This document shows, one piece after another, positions 12,401 through 34,000 of a stretch of 64,000 nucleotides of DNA (its first letter is position 1; each line of letters opens with the position of its first letter). Made by a program: the position numbers and the translations under genes. This stretch comes from Zygnema circumcarinatum (taxonomy: Eukaryota > Streptophyta > Zygnematophyceae > Zygnematales > Zygnemataceae): assembly GCA_037447605.1 (NCBI GenBank), contig CM074804.1, positions 3,957,541 to 4,021,540 of the forward strand. Reading direction: 5' to 3'. The notes under the pieces are model-generated. The model saw only the letters and a list, made by a program, of their open reading frames with translations, searched no databases and was not told the DNA's origin.

Positions 12401-14277
12401 AATCACTTAGAATTTTAATGGGGTAACTTGCTTGTGGCTTGAGGAACCTGCCTAGGATCTTCGACGCGGAAAGTATACAGAGATCTTTTTCTTCTTTCTA
12501 TCACAAGGCCATAGCAAGGAGATTTAAACCGATTTCTCCAAGCAAACTTAGAGATTCTCACAGTACTACTACCGAATGTAGGCCTGACTTTGGTCGAAAA
12601 TGAGAATCGAAAACGAAAGGGCAGGAGGTTCACTCAGGAAAAGGACGAGAAGAAAGGGATAAAGAGAGTGGGAGACCAGCGAGGGAGGAAAGGAGAGAAA
12701 AGAAAAGCAGAGTCACCGACAGAATAAGAGGGATGGAGAAAGTGGGAGTGGAGGAGTAGGGTAGGGGAAAGAGGAAAAAGAAAGAAAGGCGAGAAGAGGC
12801 AGAAAGGAAAAGGAGAGCGCCTAGAGAAGAGAGTGACGAAGAGGGAGCACGGAGAGGCAGAGAGGAGAGGAGGGGAGAGACGCAGCCAGCCTACCTCCAT
12901 CCACCCTGGGCGAGCAGGTGCTTGCTCCGTACTTCTCCAGCGAGCTTATCACCCGCGGAGTGCAGAAGACGTCTGTGGCAGCGAAGCCGAGGTAGTTGTA
13001 TGACCCGATGTTCAGACAGCGCCGAGACTTGCCAGTCCTCCTGCACACAAATGAAGGCAATAATCAGAAAATAAAAGAAACCAACTCAACGATTTTCTGC
13101 ATGAGATATTTCTACTTGTTTCGCGTTTCCATTAATTCTTTCACGTTTTTCCGCACATTATAGTTCAAGGATATATAGGAATTTGTGCATATTCCCGGCA
13201 TTACATATTCAAGGAACAGTTAGACTTTTTAATAAAGCATTTTTTCGACGCATTAAATGAAGTTTATTCGGCAGATATCATTTCTCATCCATGACTGCAT
13301 TTTTTGCTTCTCAGTTTCTCTCGTCTTTCCCTCCCTTTTACTGTTTCGGAGCATATGCTTCTGTCTCGTATCTCTAACAGAGAAGGACAAATGAAGTAGA
13401 TTGTGCGGGGTTTGTATCTATCTCAATCAGTGATTATTTCACTATACAAAAGTCTGCCAAAGACTAGTGCACAATGAATAAAAGCTTTGTTTTATGGCTT
13501 TTAGTGCATTTGGAAATTAGAATGAGGAGGGAGGCAGTGAGAGAGGTGTTGAAGAAGCCTAGTATAGGGCACACCCACTGTAAACTTACTCCATGTTCAC
13601 ACTATTTGGTTTGAACACACGCTCAACTACGTCGATCCATGAATCCGGAGAGCTGCAAATTGGTCGGTTCCAGCAATCCTGAAAAACGATAAAAAAAAAA
13701 GCAACTTTGCTCTTAAGGTGGACCAGAAAAAGGACAAGTTTTCTTCAATATTGTTTCAGAGGGGAGGAGGTTTGTTCAAAATTGTGGGCAACAAAGCCTG
13801 ACCAAAAGATAATACCTGAATTCTGTGGTACAATCGTCTGGTGTAGAAATCCTCAAAGTCTCTGCAAAGAGGGGCGTATCCCTGCCAAGCGGAGATGGTA
13901 CAGTGGCTTCATGAGCAAATTCAAGTCGAGAGACAGGGGTGAAACATGGACCGAGGCGAGAACAAGAGAGAGAGAGGACGGACAGAACGGGGGGGAAAGG
14001 GAGACAGCCAGCGACAAGGCAGCCCTTGCTAGCAGGGCCAGACTGATTTAAGTAGATGCAGTATATAAGGAAGACAGAAGATGCCTTAAACAGAGCAAGT
14101 CCATCATCTCAGATATCTCTTCGAGAACAGAGGTAGGAAAACCATCATACTCACTTCCGGAGGCTTATTGTGCTTGGAAACTCCTCTGAAAAAGTCTCGC
14201 AGGTGGCCGAACACAAAAAGTAGGCCATAGCTGACATAGGTGGCGAGAGCCGCGAAGTAGGGAATCACGTACGTCAT
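9471..14277 (-). CDS. LCB2: Serine palmitoyltransferase catalytic subunit (LCB2/SPTLC2)
   Basis: Eleven exons on the minus strand: 14155-14277, 13816-13881, 13590-13678, 12895-13040, 12059-12183, 11787-11880, 11498-11661, 11048-11209, 10594-10720, 10006-10172, 9471-9635. All joins are in phase, total 475 aa. The enzyme condenses serine with palmitoyl-CoA to 3-ketosphinganine, the first step of sphingolipid synthesis, in the ER membrane with LCB1. An N-terminal membrane helix ([18 protein letters not shown]) is followed by the alpha-oxoamine synthase core: [40 protein letters not shown] and the PLP-binding lysine in [12 protein letters not shown]. The last exons carry [21 protein letters not shown] and GFPATPLL. 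Length and N-terminus are close to plant LCB2 (about 489 aa). An upstream in-frame stop supports the ATG at 14277. The final residues ([12 protein letters not shown]) differ from plant C-termini. Confidence 0.95.
10264..10337. repeat. Homopolymer A-runs in an LCB2 intron
   Basis: A-rich stretch with a G-run at its left end, inside the intron between 10173 and 10593. On the coding strand it is poly-T, a pyrimidine tract. It is a likely place for assembly length errors. Confidence 0.8.
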
Positions 14278-16165
14278 CTCCTTCGCCCGATCGTCCAGAA
14301 ACCTCCGTTCTTATCCCACTCTTGAAAGTGGCAAGCAGCGCCTTGCAAGCAAAGAAAAACTCGCTAAAAGTCGGCAGAATCGTTATACAAAAAATTCTCA
14401 ACTTTCACATTGGCAGATTGAATAGTCGAATGGTCTTTCCTCAGTCCCAGCTGCTGCTCCTGCTGCTGCGGCGGTGGCGGTTCAGGCAGCCATGGCCACG
14501 GCGGGATGGTGCAGACAGACGGCTAGCCGTAGGGAGGTTTTGGGCAGTCCATGCCGTACGGTCCCTTTTCGTACGGCACAACTGGTGTACTTGTTCGTAC
14601 TGCCACGTGTCGCGGCCTCCTGGCACGGCGGCCTTCTCGCCAGGCGGGCGGAGCGTTCAAACCGGGTAGTCGCGTTCAGGGCAGTGACGCAAAACAAGTA
14701 CCGCACAGAGTGCTCGCGTGGTGTGAAAGCGACGCGTGCCAGGTACGGACTATGCGTTGGGCCCGCCTCCTGCCCGCTCCCTCCCCTCTGGCGCAGCCCC
14801 TCCTCTCGGCTCGTCAGACCGCGCCGCCGCCGCCGCCGGGCGCGGTCATTATTGCCGTACGGTACGGCACCCCCTCGCGCCGAAACGGGCAGACGAGGCG
14901 CGCTCGGAGCTGTGTCAGAACGGCCAGTTCGACTGGATGCAAGGGACCTGTTCTGTGCGGAGCGAGCCGGTTCACGCGGAGACACGTAACTGCCTGCATG
15001 GAGCTCGCGCCGCAGATCTTCTGGCGACACGTCACCGTCTTCGTCGTTGGGCTGGCTGAAAGTGCGAACCTGAAAAGCCAGCCTGCAGCCTTCAGCCTTC
15101 AGCCTTCAGCCTTCAGCCTTCAGCCTTCAGCCCTTCAGCATTCAGCCTTCAGCCCTTCAGCCTTCAGCCTTCAGCCTTCAGTCTTCAGCCTTCAGCCTTC
15201 AGCCCTTCACCCTTCAGCCTTCAGCATTCAGCCTTCAGCCTTCAGCCTTCAGCCTTCAGCATTCATCCTTCAGCCCTTCAGCTTTCAGTCTTCAGCCTTC
15301 AGCCTTCGGCCTGCAGCCGTCAGCCCTTCCGCCTTCCGCCTTCCGCCCTCAGCCTTCTGCCTTCCGCCTTCAGCCTTCAGCCTTTCAGCCTTCAGCCTGC
15401 GTGAAGCCGCGCCCCGGGGGGGCAGACCGGCCGGGGCCGGCTGGGGGAGCGTACGTACGGACGGACGGACGAGGGACGGAGGGAGGGAGGCGACTCGAGA
15501 GATCGTCCGATCGATGATTACGACGCAAGATTCGCTACGTACGGTGGTCCCTGGAAACATTTGAATGCATGCATGGCGCGGTGCGCCGCTGGGGTGGGTC
15601 CCGTAGGTACAGTAGTCACCGTTGGCCCGGCCCGGCCGCGCCTGCGAGCGCCACGTCACCCTTGCAACTGGAAGCCCTCCACGTCAAAATTTTCTCGCTC
15701 ACTCTGGTCTGGGTCCAGCCACTGGCATCCTGACACGTGGCTGTGCTGTCCATGTCAGCACTTGCTCCTCGCCTTGCCTGTCGGCGGTCGTCCAAGCGCC
15801 TCTCATCGAAGGCCGGTCGCTGGGGGTGCTTGCAAGTTCGGAACAGGTGCAGGTGTCTTCAGAGCGAGCAGACTCGCTGTGGAGATACACAGGGATGGAT
15901 GTTGTGGACGGACTGAATGTGCAAGAATGGCGTAGAAGCGAGCAGCAATGTTCTACAGCTGACAAACATTTGCTTGCTTTAGGAATCCTTGCCTGATTGC
16001 TCATTCTATTCCAGTTTGTGCTTAGAAAGGTTCTGTGATTTTATCGAGTAGGTTTATTTTCAGCTTATAATTCCTACCTTGTATGACTAATTGAAAAGAG
16101 GTACACCAGCCGATAAAATAGTACAACCTGCAGATTTAATTGTTTGTAAGCTCGTGGCAGTCAGA
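14278..16165. promoter_or_regulatory. Divergent upstream region of LCB2 (-) and the cyclin gene (+)
   Basis: The two start codons face away from each other across 1.9 kb. The region is GC-rich from about 14.45 to 15.65 kb. It holds repeated CGTACGG/TACGTACGG words (about 14549, 14568, 14854, 15451, 15537), the minisatellite at 15080-15400, and a cluster of ACGT-core elements (GCCACGTGTC near 14601, GCCACGTCAC near 15649, CCACGTCA near 15678, GACACGTGGC near 15731) of the kind bound by bZIP factors in plants. A bidirectional promoter is inference. The long frame reading FSLQPSA-like repeats through the minisatellite is not treated as a gene. Confidence 0.45.
15080..15400. repeat. TTCAGCC heptamer minisatellite
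   Basis: About 40 tandem heptamers of TTCAGCC with variants (TTCAGCA, CTTCAGCC with an extra C, TTCCGCC towards the right end). The increasing divergence on the right suggests expansion from the left. Confidence 0.95.
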
Positions 16166-19060
16166 ATGCTTCAAGTTTCGACACAATTTCAGGCGAGAGG
16201 GAATACCTCTGTTGAAATCAAGAGCGGCTTGCCGCTCAATCTGGCGCCAGAAATTATTGCATTTCTTCTTCGTGCCAAGGTAGACCCAGAATTTGGACTA
16301 TGAATGTAAATAAGTGAGAACATCAGCAAGCCCTCTTATTTTGAAACTCGAAAATATTTAATAGACATTGGAAACCTTCAAAACACATAAAAGCTGGATA
16401 AAATAGCACTTAAATCTTGTACAGTGAAAACTGAGTCAAAACAACCGAGGATAACAAACGTAGGTACGCTATTGCCATATTCGTCACATGCACTTCCCCT
16501 TTAATTTCTCCAGATTTTTTTTGGAGATTCTTGGTCTGATGACACAATAGTAACAGTTAACAATCAGCCTGATCACGTTACGGTGTTTTGATATCCAGAT
16601 AGACACAGCCGCAAAAACTCCATTGTTGCCTGTGACAAGGTGGACAGCTGTGCACTATTTTCGTCGATACTTGCGGCTGCTCCTTGCAAACAGCAATCAA
16701 AGGCATGATGTCTCGTTCAATATTATGTATAGGCTGCTTTGTGCGAATGCAACTTCATCTGCTTCTTGAATTCTACCTTCTGCGACGATCTGGCTTCCTG
16801 AAAGCTTGTTCATGCATTAGACGTCAAATTAAAATGCGTCAACCCATTTATCAGCTGTGCATACACTTTGTTTCACGCCTGGATTGATTTCTTAACCATC
16901 CTCAGTATACTTGTTTTCACTGGATAAGTTATTCTTGCTTGTTTGGCCCAAAACAAGAGAACTAAATCTCAAAGAAAGGCATGATAAGTGCAGCTATACG
17001 AGCTCGTCTCCACCTCAAGGCTTAGCTGATATTGCTAAGTTCTGGCATCCTGCTAAAGATGATTTTCAACTCCTCTCCATCATTTGCTTATGGATAGCCA
17101 GCAAGGTGAGGAAAGGCTTCCTCAGGTTCTGCTTCAATGTGCCATCGATTGGTAAACCTGTGCCCTATTTTCCTTAATAGTAGTCTACGAAGGTTTGATC
17201 TTCACTTCAGTCCCAAGAAATCAAAATAGCAGCCTTCATTCTGATACTTGCTGCAAGGTTGTGGCTTGGAAACTATTAGATACATGAAACTTCTCCAATT
17301 TCTTTGGAACAACTGAAGCCATTGGCAAATGCCACTGTCTCAGACTACATGCTCACTGCGGGAGATATCGTGGCCATGGTGAGCTGATGCCGTTGAGCAT
17401 CTGAATCCGGTGTATTTTCGGTGGTAAACAATGCATGGCTTTCAATGCAAAATGGTAGACTTTTTTGCTTTTTTTTACAAATAACTCCTTCGCGTTCTTG
17501 TGAAATGTGTGCATGGGGACTCTGCTATATTCCTTAAGTCTGCTGAATTTCTAAGATCTTTTCTGCTGGTCTCGTTTGTCGCAGGAAGTAACTTTTCTGA
17601 AGGCAAGCGTGACCCGCTCTCACGAATGACCTCAGATCATCAGTTCATCGCTAAACCTACATGAAACGCAGAATTAGAACCATCAGTCCTCTCTTTGCAT
17701 CGAAAAGTAAGCTGTATTGGTAATCTGAACTCTGCCACGGATTCATCCAGATGATCGACTTCGATATTGATTGTGGAAAGCTCTGCATCTCCATTTTGGG
17801 AAACATGCTTCTCCAACTGCGGTCAGACCCTCACCTCGTCCTTCAATGTCTGATCTTAGAGGTTGTTGCTTCTTCTTCCAAACGTTTGGCCTGCCAAACT
17901 TTGGGCCTTGCCGAACAGCGTGCCTCACTGCTAAAGAAGATTCGTTATTGAACCAAATAGCCTATTTGCATCAGCGTAAATGAGATTCACTCCGTAGAAG
18001 AGCAATGCATGCTGGCGCTCTCGATAGCCACAAAGATTCGAATTGTTTGAGGGTTAATGGAGAAAGGTGTCTTCTATTGTCTGTTCCTGATTGGATGTAT
18101 CTGTTGTGCAGGAGCACATCCAGATTGGGAAAGAAGGTGACGTTCCAAACATGCAGTGACATTTATACTCTCCTTCATGAAAACCCAAAGTATGTTTGGG
18201 GCCGAGCTTCTAAACACTTGACAGCTGCCTCCATTATCGTGAGTGAGCCACTTCCCACTGATGCAGTTCTTGCTGGACCTTTGATCTTGGAGAAATCTTT
18301 TGGATATTGATTATGACTAAATTCAATTTTGGTAATGCATTTTGTATGTAAAATGCATTGACATAATGACTGTACCATGAGATGGGGAGAGGGGGAGAGA
18401 GAGAGAGAGAGAGAAAATGTGGGGGGTGAGGGGGGAAGATCGAGAAGAATAGATTTGTGCCATTAGGAAGATTCTGACATAAATGACACACCATCATTTG
18501 GTACTCTTTTCCTCAGCAAAGCTTTTGTTTGAAGGAAATACAATTGCGCAGGTCGCGGCATATATCTTGAGCGTACCAAAAGATGAATGCACATTTCCTG
18601 TTCTTGCTTGGGGTATGTTCTCCACCGTTTCGTTCGTTACAGCTCTGTAGTAGTGTACAAAAACTCAGAATGCTGCTTTAGTGCCGAATGGACAGAAGCG
18701 AGTAGAGGAACTAGGGGAGGATATGAGCTTAAAACAGGGATGAGAGAGTGGGAGGAGGATAGAGGAGGACATTTCGGACGAAGAAAAAGTAAAAAAACAG
18801 TGGGGAAAACGGAGAGAATAACCATGGAGACAAAAGAGGACATTGGTCGACGAAAAAAGGCTGCCTTCACCCGCTGTTCTCTTATCAGCTCTTCTTTCGT
18901 AGGCTTGCACCTCCTGGAGACAGACCTCTCCTCCTCTCCTAACATTTGCCCTTGTTGTGGCTCCAATCCCCAATCGCGGCGATCAGCAAGCATGGTCTCC
19001 AGGCATTCTCAGGAGGACATCCGCCTTCTCACGCAGAACATACTCGCGTGGGTGCTGTGA
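16166..19060 (+). CDS. Cyclin J18-like protein
   Basis: Proposed exons 16166-16279, 16599-16726, 16994-17105, 17280-17378, 17585-17602, 17751-17821, 18112-18238, 18552-18612, 18987-19060 (267 aa). Key blocks match plant cyclin J18 in order: a start block EIIAFLLRAK; the first cyclin helix RWTAVHYFRRYLRLL; FQLLSIICLWIASK; SLEQLKPLANATVSDYML; FLK|MIDFDIDCG; VTFQTCSDIYTLLHENP; ASKHLTAASIIVAAYILSVP; CTFPVLAW; and a tail ending QNILAWVL. J18-type cyclins are small non-canonical cyclins, and the kinase partner is not implied by sequence. The fifth exon is only 18 nt and its downstream intron starts GC (AAG|GCAAGC). Junctions around 16726/16994 and the start codon are the weakest; a 5' exon upstream of 16193 is possible. 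It converges on THOC1. Confidence 0.78.
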
Positions 19061-19934
19061 GATCCCGCGGCCTCCAGTGAACAGCCTACTCACTAAGGTT
19101 GCTACTTCTGGCGCTCTGAATTTACGAAATGAATTGACTACAATGCTGCTGCCACAGATGCAGACGACAAGCATGAAAATCTGATGCAGTAGATTTTTGC
19201 GCAGAATTGGATCCGTGGCACTTCCCGAACATCCCTGCGATGGGGATGCTGCGCAGGATACAACCTCAACCTTGCACGGGGCACTGCGGTCCTCACGGTG
19301 TTCAGGGTATAGGGTTTTGGCAGACGAGGTCTGCACCGGGAACCTAAAGCACCGTGACAGCGAAGTCGTGAAGTATGGAGCGAAGAGTAGGGCCAAGTAG
19401 CACAGTGGGAGGCATCCATGGGTTGTTCCTTCAGTGGCACATCTGTTCTGTTCTATTGATGGCATGAGCGCAAAGGCACGAGCACAATGAGTTCGCAATA
19501 AGTCCAGACAAATCTGGAAATGCAGAGTCGACGTCGGTATATGCGACCAATCCCTTTTTGTCCACTATAGAAAACACAATAAATGCTCTATATTCTCCAA
19601 ACACAATCGAGTCCAACCGCCTTAAAACGAAAAAAAACCTTTCTTCCAGGTTCTATTCACTCAAAGGGAAGTACACACCGTTAGAAGTGTAAAAACTGAA
19701 GCCTCGCGGAGAGAGGAACACACTTGTCCAGAAGGGGAAAGGGAAACTAAGCTTCTCCATTCAACTACAGTCCTTGCTCTAGCTTTCCACTTCGCTATCA
19801 GTAACGGAATTGCAAAAGTAGAGGGAGGGAGTGAACGCATCATCTGAACCTGCTCCATGCATCCTCTTAATCCCTGAAACTATAAAAAGAAAAAAAATTG
19901 AAACCATAGAGAGACCTGAATTTATGTGCATCTG
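19061..19934. other. Region between convergent cyclin and THOC1 genes
   Basis: No recognisable gene. It should carry both 3' untranslated regions. Confidence 0.5.
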
Positions 19935-30260
<10,326 letters not shown>

Positions 30261-31032
30261 GCTACACTTGCTAGAAAAAAAAATTATAATCCAGTTTTTT
30301 ATAAATTTTTCATGCGAGCAGGCGCCCCTTGTAATGGAGGCGATTTTTAGGGCAATTTGCACTTGCAGGGAGAGCGCGTGAGAGAGGGAGGCGTGCAGCC
30401 ACTAAGGGAAAGTTGACCCGAGTTGATCCGGGCCAGAAAGGTCAGATCAACTCGTATACTAGGATGTGAAGATTGAAATTTCGGGTGAAACTGTTGAACC
30501 AAGTTGACCCGAGAGTGTAGACTGAAGCTGGAATGAACAGGATCAAGATCCGATCTAAATGTAGTGTGGAATCGCAGTTTATAAGTTTATCCAAGGAGCA
30601 ATTCAATTCTTCAACATTGACCCTCGCAATGTAATGTTCATGCGTAGATCCGGATCCACTTCGCCAAATTCAAAAATTTGACCGTTTGGAGAGTAGGCCG
30701 TTGCTCCCTTCGCCTCTCTCTCCCTCTCTTTCCCTCCCTCTCTCTCTCTCTCTCTCTCTCGCCCGCTGGTCCCTTCGTATCTTACCTCTCTCCCTCATTT
30801 CCTTACCTAAGACTCCTCCTAATTGAAAATCATGAATAATATGCTCTGATTTAAAAAGAACCTCTTCCTACAAACACTGTAGAAAGCCTTGCGGAATGCG
30901 AAAATTTGAGATTCAATAAAGGGACGAGAGGGTGGGTGCGGCATTAGGGCTAAAATTAGGGCGATATTTAGGGTTAGGGTTAGGATTCGGGTTAGGGTTA
31001 GCAATACAAACTAGGCTTAGGTTCCATCAGGC
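30261..31032. promoter_or_regulatory. Divergent THOC1/NCAPG2 upstream region with telomere-like motifs
   Basis: Head-to-head starts are 772 bp apart. The region contains repeated GTTGACCCGAG words (about 30402 and 30503), a (TC)n stretch near 30715-30762, and at 30943-31000 a run of TTAGGG/TTTAGGG-like units with substitutions, just 30 bp before the NCAPG2 start. In plants, short telomere boxes occur in promoters of cell-cycle and ribosomal genes; that role here is inference. Confidence 0.5.
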
Positions 31033-34000
31033 ATGCCTTCTGCTCCAGACCAGCGGCTTCTGCATGCTCTTGAGAATCCATCCCTTGAAATATTCCTCGG
31101 CTATGTCTCCCAACATTTGAACAAAAGGAACGCTTTCAAACTCGACGACCTTCTTTGCAAGATATCTGAAAGGCAGCTTCCGCAACTCTGTGATTCGGTC
31201 GCAGAAAAAACTCAACAAAATGTTGAAATTCTCTGCAGACATCACCGACAGGATGATATGGAGACGCTGTACCCTGAAAACCCTAGTATTGCAAGGAACA
31301 AAGGATGTAGTTCTTCACAGGATAGCCAATCAAACGAAGGAAATGAAGGGGCGAGGAGCTTGAGTTCAGGCGAAGTTGGGAACGGAACTGAGGCTTTTGT
31401 CAGCAATGGCTGCACGGACAGCGTCCAGGAAGCTCCTTCGCAAGAAAGAGATGAGGAGTCACAGCAGTCGGCGGATCCACCGATAAGTGGACCAAACCTA
31501 CAGCGGGTTCACACTTCAAAGGAGCAGGGAAAAGACACTGCATCACCTTCAATTAGAAAGGAAGCCGAATATTTGAAAGGTTTACTTATTATAATAAATT
31601 TTTTATTATCAAAATTCAAGGAATCTGGTCCTTCAAGTAGCCTTCTCTCGGCTGTACAGTCCCTTCATAGCAGTCTTCTTCAGCTTGATGCAGAGCCTTC
31701 CCTTCAAGAAATGATTTCCCGCATCTGTGAAACATGGTGGGCAGAGAAACTTCCTGCAAGAGAAACCCTTGTGACTCAGACTGTCCCTTATCTTCTGATG
31801 AAGGCCCTCCATGGGAGAGCTGCAGATGTGAAGCGAGTCTTTGCACTTCGGTCAGCGATAGATCACTTTGATTTCGAGGATGAAAGCATTGGAGACCTCA
31901 AAAATCTCCTCTTGCGATGTGCGTGTGCTCCGTCCTTTCTCCGATGTTCCTATGGAAACCGATTTTTAGCACATGTAATGGTTTTAGATATGCAACTTGT
32001 GCGGGAGATGACAGTTCTAATAAAAAATCAGATTCCCTCAGGGAGGAAGTCTATTCTGGATATTTACGGCAAAGTACTCTTTCGTGGTTGGAGATCTGCA
32101 AAGGGCCGTTGCTTAGCTGAGATCGAGTACGGCTGCATACAAGTGTTTTGTGAAGCGGCAGTTTACGCATCGTCTCCGGCTTTAGCAGCATCTCTGAGAC
32201 AAGTTCTGAAAGCGTTCTCTGAGCAGAAGAAAGTACGAGAAGTCGACGAAATGCTTCTACGTGTGAATGAACCGTTTCTCTTTAGGTCCCTGCAGGTAAA
32301 CCTTTCTTTCTTTCTCTCTCTATATCTCTGCCTCTACCTCTCTCTCTTTTTTTTCACACTGTCAAATGCACTCACTAGTATTTGTTTTTTCTGCAGGTGG
32401 CAAATCCGCACGTCCGCCAAAACGCCCTTCTCCTACTTTCCTTACTATTTCCCTTACATAACCCCGATGCTTCTCTTGAGCAAAACGAAAATCTCCAGGA
32501 GAAACAGTATACTCTCTTCTCCAAGCTACTCATGGACCCGTCAGTCAATGTTCGCATTCTGGCCATCAAAGAAGTTTGTAATACCATGGAGCTGTGGTGG
32601 ACATTGCTCCCTCCTAACACAACAGCAGGCTTTCTCTCCACTTTAGTCCATGAGTTGGCTCAAGATGTAGCAAATAGTAATATTCGTCTGGCTGTGCTCG
32701 AAGGCATAAGCTTACTTTTGGAGAATCCGCTCACTCATTCAGTGCTGAGACCCTTCCTTCCATCCTTAGCTTTGTGTCTCGGAGATGTGGCTTTAAAAGT
32801 TCGCGTGGCAGCCGCTCGACTGCTATCGATTGTGAGAGAGATTCGAACTATAAAATTTGACGAGGTGAGCTCAATACAGAAGCCGAACAAGTGGGTCACA
32901 GGCATCGGCTTCCATTAACGAATTTGTTAAGCGATTCACCTAAGTGTTGAAAGGAAGATTTCAAAAAGCTAAACAAGGGAGAAGAAGCGAGAGAAAAAGA
33001 GTGAGAGCACTTTACGTAAGTATAACTCATGTGACTTTGCTGACATGGGTCAAACCTGCTATACTACATACCCACAGGCACCTGTGAAAACACAATTAGC
33101 TGCCATCTGAATCAGAGTTTCTGAAATATGCAGGTCATATATATTAACTCCCTCCTCCAGTGTTTGGCTACGGATGAACCGGCGGTAGCTCGACTTATCA
33201 CAAATATACTTACGCCGACATATTTTCCATATTCTTTTCTGTCTTTTTCTGATTCGACGGAGCGTTTTCTAGTCCTTCTCAATCGTTCACCTTCTGCTGG
33301 AGCTAAATTTTCACGATTTTTGCTTCAGGAAGGGGTCCCCCTGGAAACCGTTCTCGAGCTTATCACCTTTCTCTGTCAAAGCCTTCTCTCGTCTAATGGA
33401 AGACAGCCTGCAAGTGTGCCAGGAAAAGGGAAAAAGAAGATGAAAAAATCTGTGAATGGGGGTGAATCAGGATTCACATACGACCTCGGAGAATCCAGAA
33501 ATTTGAAAAAAGTAGCTCGGAAAGCAGGCACTTCAGAGGGCGAATTTTCTGCAGGTGGTCAAGGTTCCGAAAAGGACAAGATAACTCAGCTGGACCCAAG
33601 AGAATGGCAAAATGCACTTCTTGATGCTCTACTTGGACTTTGTGAAGACGTATCGAAGAGGAAGGGACCTGAAACATTGGAAACCGTGATAGATGGAGAA
33701 ACAGCGAAGTTACTATTGACCCGAGCCAAGAGTCCGAAAAGCCGAACATTAGTATTAAAGATTGCAGCCTGTTTACCCCCCGCAAAAATTCCTGCTTTAG
33801 TGGCCTTTTGTGGACAGGAGATTATGGGGTATAGAGGAAATGTTGCTCTGACCGGTGAAGAAGGAGAGGAAGTAAAAGCGATTCTTTCATTTGTGGTAGC
33901 CTGGGGGGGCCTCGGCGATTTTTTAGCAGCTTTAAGTTCAGCTTTAAAATCAAAAAACGCAGAAAGCAGCCCAGACTCAACCTCGAATTCCTGTGAGCAT

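Noticed and set aside
14551-15564. A 337-codon plus-strand frame with repeated Phe-Ser-Leu-Gln-Pro-Ser-Ala
   Set aside because: It is generated by the TTCAGCC heptamer repeat and GC-rich flanks. There is no family match and opposite frames are equally open.
18637-18993. Minus-strand frame of 118 codons opposite the last cyclin intron
   Set aside because: Low-complexity reading of a purine-rich intron. The plus-strand exons on both sides (18552-18612 and 18987-19060) join in phase to give the conserved cyclin J18 tail.
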